64,000 bases of DNA from Escherichia ruysiae (GTDB taxonomy: Bacteria > Pseudomonadota > Gammaproteobacteria > Enterobacterales > Enterobacteriaceae), in the NCBI RefSeq assembly GCF_902498915.1, contig NZ_CABVLQ010000001.1; one strand, 5' to 3'. Below, piece by piece: positions 8,528 through 16,006 of the stretch. The notes below the pieces were generated by a model. The model ran no database searches. It worked only from the letters and a program-made list of their open reading frames with translations, and was not told the origin of the DNA. The number at the start of each line of letters is the position of its first letter. Within the stretch, counting starts at the first letter, position 1. A program made the translations under genes and the position numbers.

Positions 8528-8693
8528 CATTTCTAAGCATAGCAACTTGACACTTTTCGCGATTTTTTCGGCTTTTTGACGTGGTAAATCTGGCACAAAC
8601 CCAGTAATGGCGGGGCTTACAGCGAGGTTGACACTTTTTCGCGTTCAGAGTGTAAAGTGTCAACCTGGCAAGCTGCTCAACTTGACACTTTTT
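8436..8693 (+). repeat. TTGACACTTTT iteron array
   Basis: TTGACAC occurs six times in direct orientation (8436, 8482, 8491, 8547, 8628, 8682), usually extended to TTGACACTTTTTCG, and once inverted (8654-8663). The array occupies the gap between the membrane-protein gene and the end of the Nu1-like gene. Such arrays are bound by replication, partition or repressor proteins. An alternative is that some copies act as tandem -35 elements, but the regular extension past the hexamer argues for a protein-binding array. Confidence 0.65.
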
Positions 8694-8697
8694 GATG

Positions 8698-9225
8698 TCA
8701 TTGATGGTCTGATTTTTCCCATTCAGCCAGGGCGTTTAGCCCGGTTTCACTCCATGATTCCAGTTCATCGGGATAATCACCTGCAACATAGCAGAGTTCG
8801 CAACGCAGCATACGAATTGCCAGCCTGGCATTACCTCGCAAATTGTATTGTTCAAAGTAATGCTGCCCGTCGCAATCCTCAAGGCAGATAGCACCATCAT
8901 CAAGAAAGTGCACTTCCCAGCCTAATTCCCCGGCTGCATCCAGCACACGCTGCTGTATGCCCTTGTCCGTTACTGGCGCAGGAATTTTACCGTCTCTGGC
9001 CTTAACTGCTTTCCAGAACTCGCCCCATGTCATTTCCAGCGTTCTTTCTGGCCACATTTCAGAAATGGTGTCTTTCCCCTGTGCTGGTGGGCTGTTCCGC
9101 TGCTCTGTCGCTTCCACATCAATTTTTTTACCGGACATGACCACTTCGCCTTTCTCGAGCCAGTCGTAAACTGTCTGGCGGCTTACGCCTTTGTATTTGG
9201 CGTATTCGGCTTTACTCATCAACAT
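8698..9225 (-). CDS. Nu1-like (small terminase type) DNA-binding protein
   Basis: The 175-residue product begins with a winged-helix-like module, MLMSKAEYAKYKGVSRQTVY followed by DWLEKGEVVM and KKIDVEATEQ. This is the N-terminal layout of phage small-terminase Nu1-type and Xis/MerR-like HTH proteins. The remaining part is acidic and unrecognised, with CLEDCDGQHYFEQYN. I start at 9225 since GAGGTGAGCTAC precedes it. In satellites, a small-terminase-like protein can divert helper packaging, which is a possible role here. The TTGACAC array lies directly beyond its 3' end. Confidence 0.55.
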   Translation of the reverse strand: MLMSKAEYAKYKGVSRQTVYDWLEKGEVVMSGKKIDVEATEQRNSPPAQGKDTISEMWPERTLEMTWGEFWKAVKARDGKIPAPVTDKGIQQRVLDAAGELGWEVHFLDDGAICLEDCDGQHYFEQYNLRGNARLAIRMLRCELCYVAGDYPDELESWSETGLNALAEWEKSDHQ

Positions 9226-9324
9226 GTAGCTCACCTCATGCATATACGATAAAAAATAATTTCATGCGGAAAGGGAATGCGTTGTGGGTATGGAGGAAAG
9301 GGGCAATAACCGCCCCTTACTGAT

Positions 9325-9597
9325 TCAGTTGCGCCAGGATGGCTGGCTAAGCGTGGTTTTCATTACATCATTGACGACCTGTTTTACGATTTCTGTGTTG
9401 GCAGTCGTGCTTTCAACATCAACAAAGCCATAATCGCCAATTTCCACCGTCAGGGATTCCAGTTTCTTCCCTAGAGCATCAGGCAACTCTCCACTGAACC
9501 GGTGCTGAAGATTTTCCACCAGCAACGCCCTGAATGCCTCGCTGTTCTCTTTTTTCTGCCATAGCTGGCGTTTATCCACTCTGATATTTAATTTCAC
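9325..9597 (-). CDS. Hypothetical satellite protein, 90 aa
   Basis: The 90-residue protein starts at a GTG with GAGGTGAGACT in front, and its start overlaps the stop of the upstream small gene (GTGA), indicating translational coupling. It has MKLNIRVDKRQLWQKKE and a central LESLTVEIGDYGFVDVEST beta segment. No catalytic or binding motif is recognisable. Operon context suggests an element regulatory or accessory role. Confidence 0.55.
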   Translation of the reverse strand: MKLNIRVDKRQLWQKKENSEAFRALLVENLQHRFSGELPDALGKKLESLTVEIGDYGFVDVESTTANTEIVKQVVNDVMKTTLSQPSWRN

Positions 9598-9761
9598 AGT
9601 CTCACCTCTTTAAGTGCCTTATCCATCAGTTGCCGAGCGATAACATGAATCGACGGTGCCACACCGAGCACAGATTTCTGACGCTCTTCGTCCTGGATGC
9701 GTTGCAGGGCTTCGATCTGCCTCCGGGAAAGTAAAACTGGCTTTACTCCGTGATTTTTCAT
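9594..9761 (-). CDS. Small RHH/Arc-like protein, 55 aa
   Basis: The start at 9761 is supported by AGAAGGGATCATC and by ATGA overlap with the preceding small membrane protein. The 55 residues (MKNHGVKPVLLSRRQIEALQ, then a Ser/Val helix and ARQLMDKALKEVRL) fit a short ribbon-helix-helix-like or helical DNA-binding peptide. It is sandwiched in a chain of overlapping genes. Function is not known. Confidence 0.5.
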   Translation of the reverse strand: MKNHGVKPVLLSRRQIEALQRIQDEERQKSVLGVAPSIHVIARQLMDKALKEVRL

Positions 9762-9925
9762 GATGATCCCTTCTGAATGACAATAATTGCAATTATTGCA
9801 CAAATTGAAATGATACCAGAGACAATTGCAATAAATGAAACGAAAAGCATCAATAAACCAACCTTCGGCACTGAATGCTCTGATTTTTCTGCAAAGGTAT
9901 GGCAGATGTTGGTGCATGCAAACAT
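9758..9925 (-). CDS. Small membrane protein, 55 aa, coupled to the next gene
   Basis: The frame reads MFACTNICHTFAEKSEHS, then a long hydrophobic segment (VGLLMLFVSFIAIVSG and IISICAIIAIIVIQ), and ends KGSS. Its TGA overlaps the ATG of the next gene (ATGA), which supports it being real, although no clear Shine-Dalgarno is seen before the ATG at 9925. A longer form would need a non-standard start. It may be a holin-like or accessory membrane peptide. Confidence 0.4.
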   Translation of the reverse strand: MFACTNICHTFAEKSEHSVPKVGLLMLFVSFIAIVSGIISICAIIAIIVIQKGSS

Positions 9926-10039
9926 AAAGGCAATAGCAGAAGAAACAGCGGGGAGTGAAAAGGGGAAGTTTTTATAAATACACGATTGTCACCTCACTGC
10001 AGGTTAACAGCCACAAGCTCCATGATAATAACTTGTTAA

Positions 10040-10363
10040 TTATTTCATCAGATTTTTCATTATTTGCGCGATTGAGTACACAAGCAAAAACTCGGCAGCC
10101 GCAAGAGTATAAAAAACATAAATTCGCTTAGCCCACCGACGATGAAAGAACTCCTCAGCATGGCCGGATGTTCGAGATACAAGCCATGCACCTACTGCAC
10201 ACAGAGCAGGTGCAATGAGCACAGTTATAAACCAGATTGTGATGCCCATCCCATGCCTACTGATAATAGCCATTGGTATTGCAAAAATGAATGTTAGAGC
10301 AGCATTAGCTAATAGAATATCTTTTAAAGTATTTTCAATTAGTTTTTCTAGATTATCTTTCAT
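10040..10363 (-). CDS. Three-span membrane protein of unknown function
   Basis: The 107-residue protein has three hydrophobic segments: ILLANAALTFIFAIPMAII, ITIWFITVLIAPALCAVGAW and VFYTLAAAEFLLVYSIAQIM, with short charged ends. Its ribosome site is a homopolymer of nine G, five bases before the ATG (10369-10377 on the plus strand as C). It lies downstream of the lipoprotein gene but is separated from it by a terminator hairpin. No family is recognised. Confidence 0.55.
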   Translation of the reverse strand: MKDNLEKLIENTLKDILLANAALTFIFAIPMAIISRHGMGITIWFITVLIAPALCAVGAWLVSRTSGHAEEFFHRRWAKRIYVFYTLAAAEFLLVYSIAQIMKNLMK

Positions 10364-10396
10364 CTAATCCCCCCCCCGTTGAACATTAATATATAA

Positions 10397-10418
10397 AAGC
10401 CCCTTACTAAGGGGCTTT
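10397..10418 (-). terminator. Intrinsic terminator after the lipoprotein gene
   Basis: AAAGCCCC and GGGGCTTT form a strong stem with a 6-7 base loop, followed on the minus strand by TTATATATT. It sits 12 bases after the lipoprotein stop. Confidence 0.75.
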
Positions 10419-10429
10419 GCACGGATTGT

Positions 10430-11572
10430 TTAAAGGGAACTTTTTTTCGCCCCTTCAATTTCTGCCTGACAAATTTCGTCATTTGTAAATGAGTACTGCA
10501 GATAGACATATCCCTGAGTGGAATTGTTCGCTCTGGCCTCAATAGATATAGTATCAATATTGTTTTTTAATGGTATTTCTTTTGTTCCCTTCCATGTGGC
10601 AGATAAGAAGCGTTCTTTTTTGTTTAGCCCCCTCATCCAGTCCTGAGGATCTTTCCAAATTGAACCAGCTAGCAAAAAGTCTGTAGTATCAGCCTTTCCA
10701 TACAGAGAACTTAAAGAATTACTCAATTCTTCAAACTTGGATTTAAGAGCCAATCCATAGCTATCAGTATCAATATTTTTTCCTAAAGCCCGTATTTGAC
10801 ATAAACCAGCTTTCGGGGAGATCAACAAACCATACATTTCAAAATCTGCGTTTTGCTTCGGTAATTTATCAGAAGTATACAGATTCACACTGTCTGGTAG
10901 TGGCTTGAGCTTAGCACCGATCATATCTTCGATGTTTTTCTGTGTAAGACCGGCTTCTAAGCCAAACGGACCATCCGCTGGCGGGAGTAAAGGAAGTTGC
11001 TCTTGGGAATTTTTGGCTGTTACTTCCGTTTCAGTACTGTTTTTTGCGTCATTATCTTGTACTGATGCCAGCTTAACTTCAGCGAGGCCATACTTGGCTG
11101 TGAGGTACTTTTGCTGCAACATTGCCATGGTCTGCTCTTCAGTGGCAACAGTAGATAATTTTAGTACCTTTATCAGACCACCACTATACTGACGAGCATC
11201 AGCTTTGGCTTCGTTGATTTTTGCATCTAAGCTGTCAATTTCAGTTTTAATTGAAGCCGCAAGCTCAGGATCAGGTTTTACTCCAGATACAACAACATCA
11301 ATTTTGGCGCCTGATTCAATAGCATTAATACGCTGTTCCAAAAGCGCTTTATTAGTTCCTAATATTTCCAGTCTTGCTGTTGTCAGATTTTTTATCAACC
11401 CACCAGAAAACTGCTGGTCAACTTCCTTAGCTGCTGATATTTCACCTTCCGTTTGCGATAGTTCAGCTTTAAGAGCCGCTACTTCCTGTTTCTGTTCTGG
11501 AGTTAACTCTTCTGGCCCACATCCGGTTAACATTACTATACCGACTAATGTTGCAATTAAAGTTTTATTCAT
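10430..11572 (-). CDS. Coiled-coil lipoprotein of the satellite, 380 aa
   Basis: The signal peptide ends in the lipobox LTGC at residues 16-19 (MNKTLIATLVGIVMLTGCGP), so the mature protein is a lipoprotein. The next 130 residues are a probable coiled coil that contains a duplicated motif, FSGGLIKNL and YSGGLIKVL, each following a Glu/Lys-rich helix. The C-terminal half (about 200-380) looks globular, with PFGLEAGLTQKNIEDMI at its start. AGGGAT precedes the ATG. A large lipoprotein is unusual for a satellite; lipoprotein cargo can alter surface receptors or exclude phage, but that is inference. Confidence 0.65.
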   Translation of the reverse strand: MNKTLIATLVGIVMLTGCGPEELTPEQKQEVAALKAELSQTEGEISAAKEVDQQFSGGLIKNLTTARLEILGTNKALLEQRINAIESGAKIDVVVSGVKPDPELAASIKTEIDSLDAKINEAKADARQYSGGLIKVLKLSTVATEEQTMAMLQQKYLTAKYGLAEVKLASVQDNDAKNSTETEVTAKNSQEQLPLLPPADGPFGLEAGLTQKNIEDMIGAKLKPLPDSVNLYTSDKLPKQNADFEMYGLLISPKAGLCQIRALGKNIDTDSYGLALKSKFEELSNSLSSLYGKADTTDFLLAGSIWKDPQDWMRGLNKKERFLSATWKGTKEIPLKNNIDTISIEARANNSTQGYVYLQYSFTNDEICQAEIEGAKKSSL

Positions 11573-11706
11573 ATCCCTATTCCAAATGAAAATATTCAGA
11601 TTAATCTTATCAGGAACCCAGATGCAATTGAATATTCATCTGCTCAGCAACGTAGTAGATTTCCTCAGAAAGCATCAACAAAAAACCAAGAGAATCCCAT
11701 CCTCTG

Positions 11707-11994
11707 TTACTGACTACAATTGTTCTTTTTTTGGTATTTCCTGAATGCCTCACCATTGGGCTGATGTAATCCCATCCCGACATGTGCCCGGCTGATGGTT
11801 TTGCGCATCTCCCCGAAATTATCCTGCCTTGCTGGTGGGCGTGCTGCCTTGTGGATACATTCCGCGCGACGTTTTGCCGCCTGTTCCCGTGCCTTGTCAT
11901 CATTCGCCAGCATGATGACCTCAGCCCACCGCGCCGCCGCTCTGCGGTACAGGCCACGCGCTTCCAGTGCTTCCGCTTTACTGTCGTGAATCAT
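11707..11994 (-). CDS. PerC-family-like regulator
   Basis: The 95-residue protein starts MIHDSKAEALEARGLYRRAA and continues ARWAEVIMLANDDKAREQAA, the helical pattern of the PerC/PchABC-like family of small regulators seen on phage and virulence islands. Its ATG overlaps the stop of the ProQ-like gene (ATGA at 11991-11994), so the two are translationally coupled. PerC proteins regulate host promoters such as ler in pathogenic E. coli; the target here is unknown. The alternative overlapping frame at 11610-11957 is a shadow. Confidence 0.7.
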   Translation of the reverse strand: MIHDSKAEALEARGLYRRAAARWAEVIMLANDDKAREQAAKRRAECIHKAARPPARQDNFGEMRKTISRAHVGMGLHQPNGEAFRKYQKKNNCSQ

Positions 11995-12521
11995 GCACCT
12001 GTTACCTCCTTTGCTGCCCGGCGCTGACATTTGCGCTTCTCATTCAGCGCCACCAGCCGCGTTTCTGCGTCCTGTTGTTCCTGTGGTGTCACCTCGCCGC
12101 ACGGCTGGCCTTTCAGGTCGTAACGCGCCCCACCAGCAACCAGGGCGCGGTAATAGCGCGGAGACTGCGCATAAGATGCCAGCGTCGCACGTAATGCCCT
12201 AGGACCGAATGCCAGCCCCCTGACGGCGAGATCCTGCATCAGGTCGTCGAATATCCCCACCTTAAGCGGCTTCGGTGCTTCCCGGCTGAATAATTCAGGC
12301 CACAACTCAGTGAGGCGGTTAACGCGCCTGCGGTTTTTGCGCTGGCGTTTGGTCATATGCCGCCACGGTGGCGCCCCTGTGGGCTTTTGCTGCGCTTTCT
12401 GGTTACCGGGCATCACTTTATGCGCCGATGTGGTTTTATCCTGCTCCTGCGCCGCCTGCGTCGTTTTCTGCGGCGTGCCGTAAATGCCTTTCGGTTTTCT
12501 GTTAATGGTCAGCTTAGTCAT
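11991..12521 (-). CDS. ProQ/FinO-domain RNA-binding protein
   Basis: The 176-residue protein has a long basic, disordered N-terminus (about residues 1-75). A ProQ/FinO domain follows: LTELWPELFSREAPKPLKVG, FDDLMQDLAVRG, LRATLASYAQSPRYYRALVA and GARYDLKGQPCGEVT. FinO-type proteins bind stem-loop RNAs and promote sense-antisense pairing, as in plasmid fertility inhibition. I use the ATG at 12521; the one at 12533 is possible and neither has a strong ribosome site. It lies between the replication iterons and the coupled PerC-like gene, so control of element copy number or transfer of RNA signals is a reasonable guess. Confidence 0.8.
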   Translation of the reverse strand: MTKLTINRKPKGIYGTPQKTTQAAQEQDKTTSAHKVMPGNQKAQQKPTGAPPWRHMTKRQRKNRRRVNRLTELWPELFSREAPKPLKVGIFDDLMQDLAVRGLAFGPRALRATLASYAQSPRYYRALVAGGARYDLKGQPCGEVTPQEQQDAETRLVALNEKRKCQRRAAKEVTGA

Positions 12522-12541
12522 GCTTTGCCCCATCGTTACAA

Positions 12542-12877
12542 CTGTCTACCAACTGTCTACCGATATAATTGTTTGATTTATTTAATGTTATTAACACATA
12601 ACAAAAAAACAATCTGCAAACTGTCTACCAACGGTCTACCGCATTAATACATTGATAATTAATGATTTTTACTAAATGGTAGACAGTGTAGACAGTTAAA
12701 AGAGAAATTTAAAAAATGCCCCCTTAACTATCTGTTTTTTATATACCCCCCGTGGTTTAGGAATATAGAAATAACTGTCTACCTCTCTACCACATTGAAA
12801 ATATCTCTATAATTCAAAATATTAATTGGTAGATGGTTGGTAGAGGGTTAAGTGAATCTGTCTACCAACCGTCTACC
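12542..12877 (+). repeat. CTGTCTACC iteron array, probable replication origin
   Basis: CTGTCTACC or close variants occur as pairs 10-11 bp apart: 12542 and 12553; 12621 and 12632; inverted 12678 and 12688; 12775 with a degenerate partner at about 12784; inverted 12828 and 12839; 12858 and 12869. The AT-rich array directly follows the 3' end of the helicase/primase gene. This is the layout expected for an origin recognised by a P4-alpha or Pri-Rep protein. Confidence 0.75.
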
Positions 12878-12904
12878 TTTACGCTTCAGCTTATAAATTT
12901 CGTA

Positions 12905-14710
12905 TTATGTTCTGTCGTTAATCCCTGTTGCTGCTGGCAACCAGCCATCAGCATCATCATCTAACAGAACATTTGTTATCACTCGCCCTTTATCCGGGCC
13001 TTTAGTGCATTTAGCCCGCTTATACTCCTTTCCGTATTCCGCCATAGCTCCTGGCATATCAGTACCAAAGCGTGTCAGTGATACTGGTTTTCCCAGGCCA
13101 TGCGCTGACATATAGGCTAAATAAGCATGATACAGGTACCGCCTCGGGCTAAATGGCACTATTTCCGCATTGCCCACCATCATTCCTTCACATTTAACCA
13201 ACGACATCAGATAGCCGCAAAAGTCCACCAGTGAATCACCTTCGCGCTTTATCAACAGCGCTTCTTCTGATTTTTGCTGCTCATAAAGTAGTCTTTTAGC
13301 TTCGTCCTGGTAGGTAAATCGTGTTAGCAAATGGCGAATCACTACCGCCAGTTCGCCTTCTATCTTTTCCGCCAGCATGGGATCGCGTTCGTTCTCCGGT
13401 ACGACCTCAGAGAAATTAAATATCACCCTACGACGCGAGATCCCCCCGCTTCGGTCACTGAATGACATGGCGTTATTGTTTACCGCAAGCACTACTGCCG
13501 GAATACGTGTGGAGTAGGGGGCTTTATGTTTCGGGTCAATTGCCACCTTATCGCCGCCAGTAATTGCCTTAATTCCTGCACCATCGCCAGCGTAGCGAGT
13601 CATATCCGGCATGATAATCAGCGAAAAGCCAACTACTAACGCGCGTTCCCTTGCGTCTTCCAGCGCCTTCATGCTTGCCGATACTGTGTTGGCCTTACCC
13701 GCCAGCATGGTACAAATCTCAGCCATCACACTTTTACCGCTTCCGCCTGGGCCTGTTACCTCAAGGAATAACTGCCAGTCGTACCGGTTCGCCAGTACCA
13801 TGAATAATGCCGCCAGTACGCGATCAGCTTTACGATCATTATCTGCCACCGAACGACGCAGCCACTTCCAGAAATTCGGCGCATGTGTTGCCAGCGTTTC
13901 CCCCTCTGCTGGTGGGCTGAACGGTAATTCACTGGCATTTAACAACCAGTCATTTTTGTTATGCTCCCGAAAATTTCCCGTCCGGGTATCAAATACCCCG
14001 TTACTGAATCCAATAAGATTCCTGTCTGCCCCGCCCATAACAGGCAGGCTCAATTTCATTGTGTCTACGGCAAATTTAATGGCGTTTTGCGAATAACTGA
14101 TTCCAGCATCAATAAAAATCTTCGCCATAGACCGCTGGAGTTCCTTATCAGATACAGGCACCCAGACAATTCCGTTGTAATGGTGAACTACATCAGAATC
14201 ATCATTTATAGCCAGTGCTCTTCCATAATATTCAAGTAACACTTCCCCTCTCTGGCTGGCTCCCATCTGATTTAGTGCTGGCCTGGGTAGGTCAATATTT
14301 TTTGTGGCTAATTTCATCGCTGAAACTTCCCCACTCTCTGCCTGTTCGCGGATCCGTTGCAGGTAGTCGCGCCAGTTTTCCGGCTCCCGGTCGGTGATAC
14401 CTTTGTATAATTTCGCGTCCTGTACGCCAGCCAGCGCCAGCTTTTCAGCGATAGTATTGATCTGGATTGGCTCTATCTCCCCCGCGATATAGACACGCGC
14501 AAAACGGCGTTTCTCGTCAATAATGCGGATATTCGCCAGGTCTGCCAGTTGCTTTGGCCCCAGGTAAACAGGAGGCACGTTATCGCCGTGTTTTCGTCCT
14601 TCACTTTCAATCCAGTGTTGAGCATGGGCGTAAGCATCCGTCCCGGCAAAAATGATTACCTCAGTGAATTTATCCTTCGGCTGATATTTTAGACTCGGTG
14701 CGTTTTTCAC
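12905..14710 (-). CDS. P4-type replicative helicase/primase-like protein
   Basis: The 601-residue protein has a superfamily-3 AAA+ helicase core: Walker A GPGGSGKS at residues 320-327, Walker B-like ALVVGFSLIIMPDM, and motif C region IPAVVLAVNNNAMSF followed by GGISRRRVIFNF. The N-terminal 300 residues contain the D5-type region RNLIGFSNGVFDTRTG. P4 alpha is longer (about 777) with a primase domain; no zinc-binding primase motif is evident here, so this may be a Rep with reduced priming ability. Its start overlaps the DUF4222 gene stop. It should initiate replication at the adjacent iterons. Confidence 0.85.
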   Translation of the reverse strand: MKNAPSLKYQPKDKFTEVIIFAGTDAYAHAQHWIESEGRKHGDNVPPVYLGPKQLADLANIRIIDEKRRFARVYIAGEIEPIQINTIAEKLALAGVQDAKLYKGITDREPENWRDYLQRIREQAESGEVSAMKLATKNIDLPRPALNQMGASQRGEVLLEYYGRALAINDDSDVVHHYNGIVWVPVSDKELQRSMAKIFIDAGISYSQNAIKFAVDTMKLSLPVMGGADRNLIGFSNGVFDTRTGNFREHNKNDWLLNASELPFSPPAEGETLATHAPNFWKWLRRSVADNDRKADRVLAALFMVLANRYDWQLFLEVTGPGGSGKSVMAEICTMLAGKANTVSASMKALEDARERALVVGFSLIIMPDMTRYAGDGAGIKAITGGDKVAIDPKHKAPYSTRIPAVVLAVNNNAMSFSDRSGGISRRRVIFNFSEVVPENERDPMLAEKIEGELAVVIRHLLTRFTYQDEAKRLLYEQQKSEEALLIKREGDSLVDFCGYLMSLVKCEGMMVGNAEIVPFSPRRYLYHAYLAYMSAHGLGKPVSLTRFGTDMPGAMAEYGKEYKRAKCTKGPDKGRVITNVLLDDDADGWLPAATGINDRT

Positions 14711-14997
14711 TTCTTACCTCCCGCAACCAACATTGCCCGGATTTTTTTAATATTCATGGCTGCACGTCTCGTCGCTTCCTGTTGTTTGTTCTCCACCAGA
14801 ATAAAATCACGCTCAAACTGACGGCGCGGCATTATGCAGTCATATTCATAAGCGTCACGGCGGTAGGTGATATTTCCTGGCGTAACATGACAAATAACCG
14901 CTCGTCCCCCACGTATGGTGTCGCGGTAAATATCTCCGTGTCTGATTTCAGGCCGAGAGAGACCGCTGGCAGTAAAGCCAGAATTTTTCTTTTTCAT
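14707..14997 (-). CDS. DUF4222-like phage protein
   Basis: The 96-residue basic protein contains HGDIYRDTIRGGRAVICHVT and YRRDAYEYDCIMPRRQFERD, the pattern of the DUF4222 family common in lambdoid prophages and satellites. No biochemical role is established. Its stop overlaps the helicase start (ATGA), so it is translationally coupled to replication. Confidence 0.65.
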   Translation of the reverse strand: MKKKNSGFTASGLSRPEIRHGDIYRDTIRGGRAVICHVTPGNITYRRDAYEYDCIMPRRQFERDFILVENKQQEATRRAAMNIKKIRAMLVAGGKK

Positions 14998-15001
14998 GGT
15001 T

Positions 15002-15202
15002 TTATTTTCCTGTCAGCAGTTCCGGTTTTATTTCTGCACGAATACAGAGTTCAGAAAAAAACTCAGGAGAACCCACAATTTCATTACTTTTCAGTCGGCG
15101 TTGTGATTTCACTTTCCCTTTATCTAGGTAAACCAGTACGCGTCCGGTGAAATCATCTGGCACATTAAGCACTACGGGTACATGCGCTTCATGATTATGC
15201 AT
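15002..15202 (-). CDS. Single-copy F-T-G-R repeat-domain protein, 66 aa
   Basis: The 66-residue protein is essentially one copy of a roughly 40-residue unit: FTGRVLVYLDKGKVKSQRRL, NEIVGSPEFFSELCIRAEI. The same unit occurs twice in the protein at 15421-15789. It overlaps the upstream gene by 8 bases. Function is unknown; the shared unit suggests a common binding partner. Confidence 0.55.
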   Translation of the reverse strand: MHNHEAHVPVVLNVPDDFTGRVLVYLDKGKVKSQRRLKSNEIVGSPEFFSELCIRAEIKPELLTGK

Positions 15203-15428
15203 GGCTTACATCCTCCGTGAATTTTCTTCTGTAACGCGCCTCTGTCACATATTCCGCATAGTCCGACGCAATACTAAGAATCATTTCACCCTCTGACTTG
15301 TAGCCATTGGTATTGATAAGAAAATATGCAGCTTTCATCATGTCAGCAACGCTCAACAATGCGCCCGATGTATCTTCCGGTGCGCCATCAAACTCCTGTT
15401 TCAGGGAATTAAAACGATCATCACGCAT
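15195..15428 (-). CDS. Hypothetical satellite protein, 77 aa
   Basis: The 77-residue, mostly helical protein starts MRDDRFNSLKQEFDGAPEDT. Its Shine-Dalgarno is a run of nine G placed five bases before the ATG (C tract 15434-15442 on the plus strand). It overlaps both neighbours, typical of a tightly packed early operon. No family is recognised. Confidence 0.5.
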   Translation of the reverse strand: MRDDRFNSLKQEFDGAPEDTSGALLSVADMMKAAYFLINTNGYKSEGEMILSIASDYAEYVTEARYRRKFTEDVSHA

Positions 15429-15789
15429 GTTTACCCCCCCCCTGAATGACCCGATAACCGCAACTGGTCAGCAATTCGATAAATTCCGGCAGTGTGCCGA
15501 AACAGCAATCATCACGCAGACGTTCGCGGGATACTTCAACGCCGTTTTCGTAGTGACTCACCATGCGTCCGGTAAAATGCAGATCATCATCGTGATGGCA
15601 CGTTAACGGCTTAATCAGTCGCGCACGTTCTGCCAGTTCCAGCAATGCTTCAACGCTTCCGGCAATTGCACCATCCGGCAGGTGATAATTACTTACCACG
15701 CGTCCATTCTCCACGTTGACCAGTAGCTGCCCGGAAAATATCTCGTCAAACTGAATGCTGTTAAGGTCAGAAATTGACAGGTTATGCAT
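15421..15789 (-). CDS. Tandem F-S/T-G-R repeat-domain protein, 122 aa
   Basis: AGGAGGTGCACC precedes the ATG at 15789, which is a better start than the upstream one. The protein is built of two copies of one unit: FSGQLLVNVENGRVVSNYHL with GSVEALLELAERARL, and FTGRMVSHYENGVEVSRERL with GTLPEFIELLTSCG. A third copy forms the 66-aa protein two genes downstream. The unit reads as a beta hairpin (F-x-G ... G-x-V-x-S) followed by a helix. Function is unknown. Confidence 0.6.
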   Translation of the reverse strand: MHNLSISDLNSIQFDEIFSGQLLVNVENGRVVSNYHLPDGAIAGSVEALLELAERARLIKPLTCHHDDDLHFTGRMVSHYENGVEVSRERLRDDCCFGTLPEFIELLTSCGYRVIQGGGKHA

Positions 15790-16006
15790 GGTGCACCTCC
15801 TGCACATCAGCCATGATAATTTTTCCGGCCTTATCCAGTGCCTGATCGGCTTTTAGCTGCACAAATGCTAAATAATGGGAGATGCATTCTGATTCTCTGG
15901 CTGCGTGTTTATGCGCCACACCAGCGATAGCAGAAATCTCAATAAGTGAATCCATCGGCGTTTTGATAGCGTCTACCGCTGCATCAGGCCATGTTGCATT
16001 ACACAT
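15782..16006 (-). CDS. Hypothetical helical satellite protein, 74 aa
   Basis: A 74-residue helical protein (MCNATWPDAAVDAIKTPMDS, then EISAIAGVAHKHAARESECI). It overlaps the Icd-like gene upstream and the repeat protein downstream by a few bases. Short proteins of this composition are common between icd-like and replication genes in P4-like elements. No function is assigned. Confidence 0.5.
   Translation of the reverse strand: MCNATWPDAAVDAIKTPMDSLIEISAIAGVAHKHAARESECISHYLAFVQLKADQALDKAGKIIMADVQEVHHA

Noticed and set aside
8436..8693. TTGACA repeats read as a cluster of sigma-70 promoters
   Set aside because: Conservation extends past the hexamer (TTGACACTTTTTCG), and there are no matching -10 elements at the right distance.
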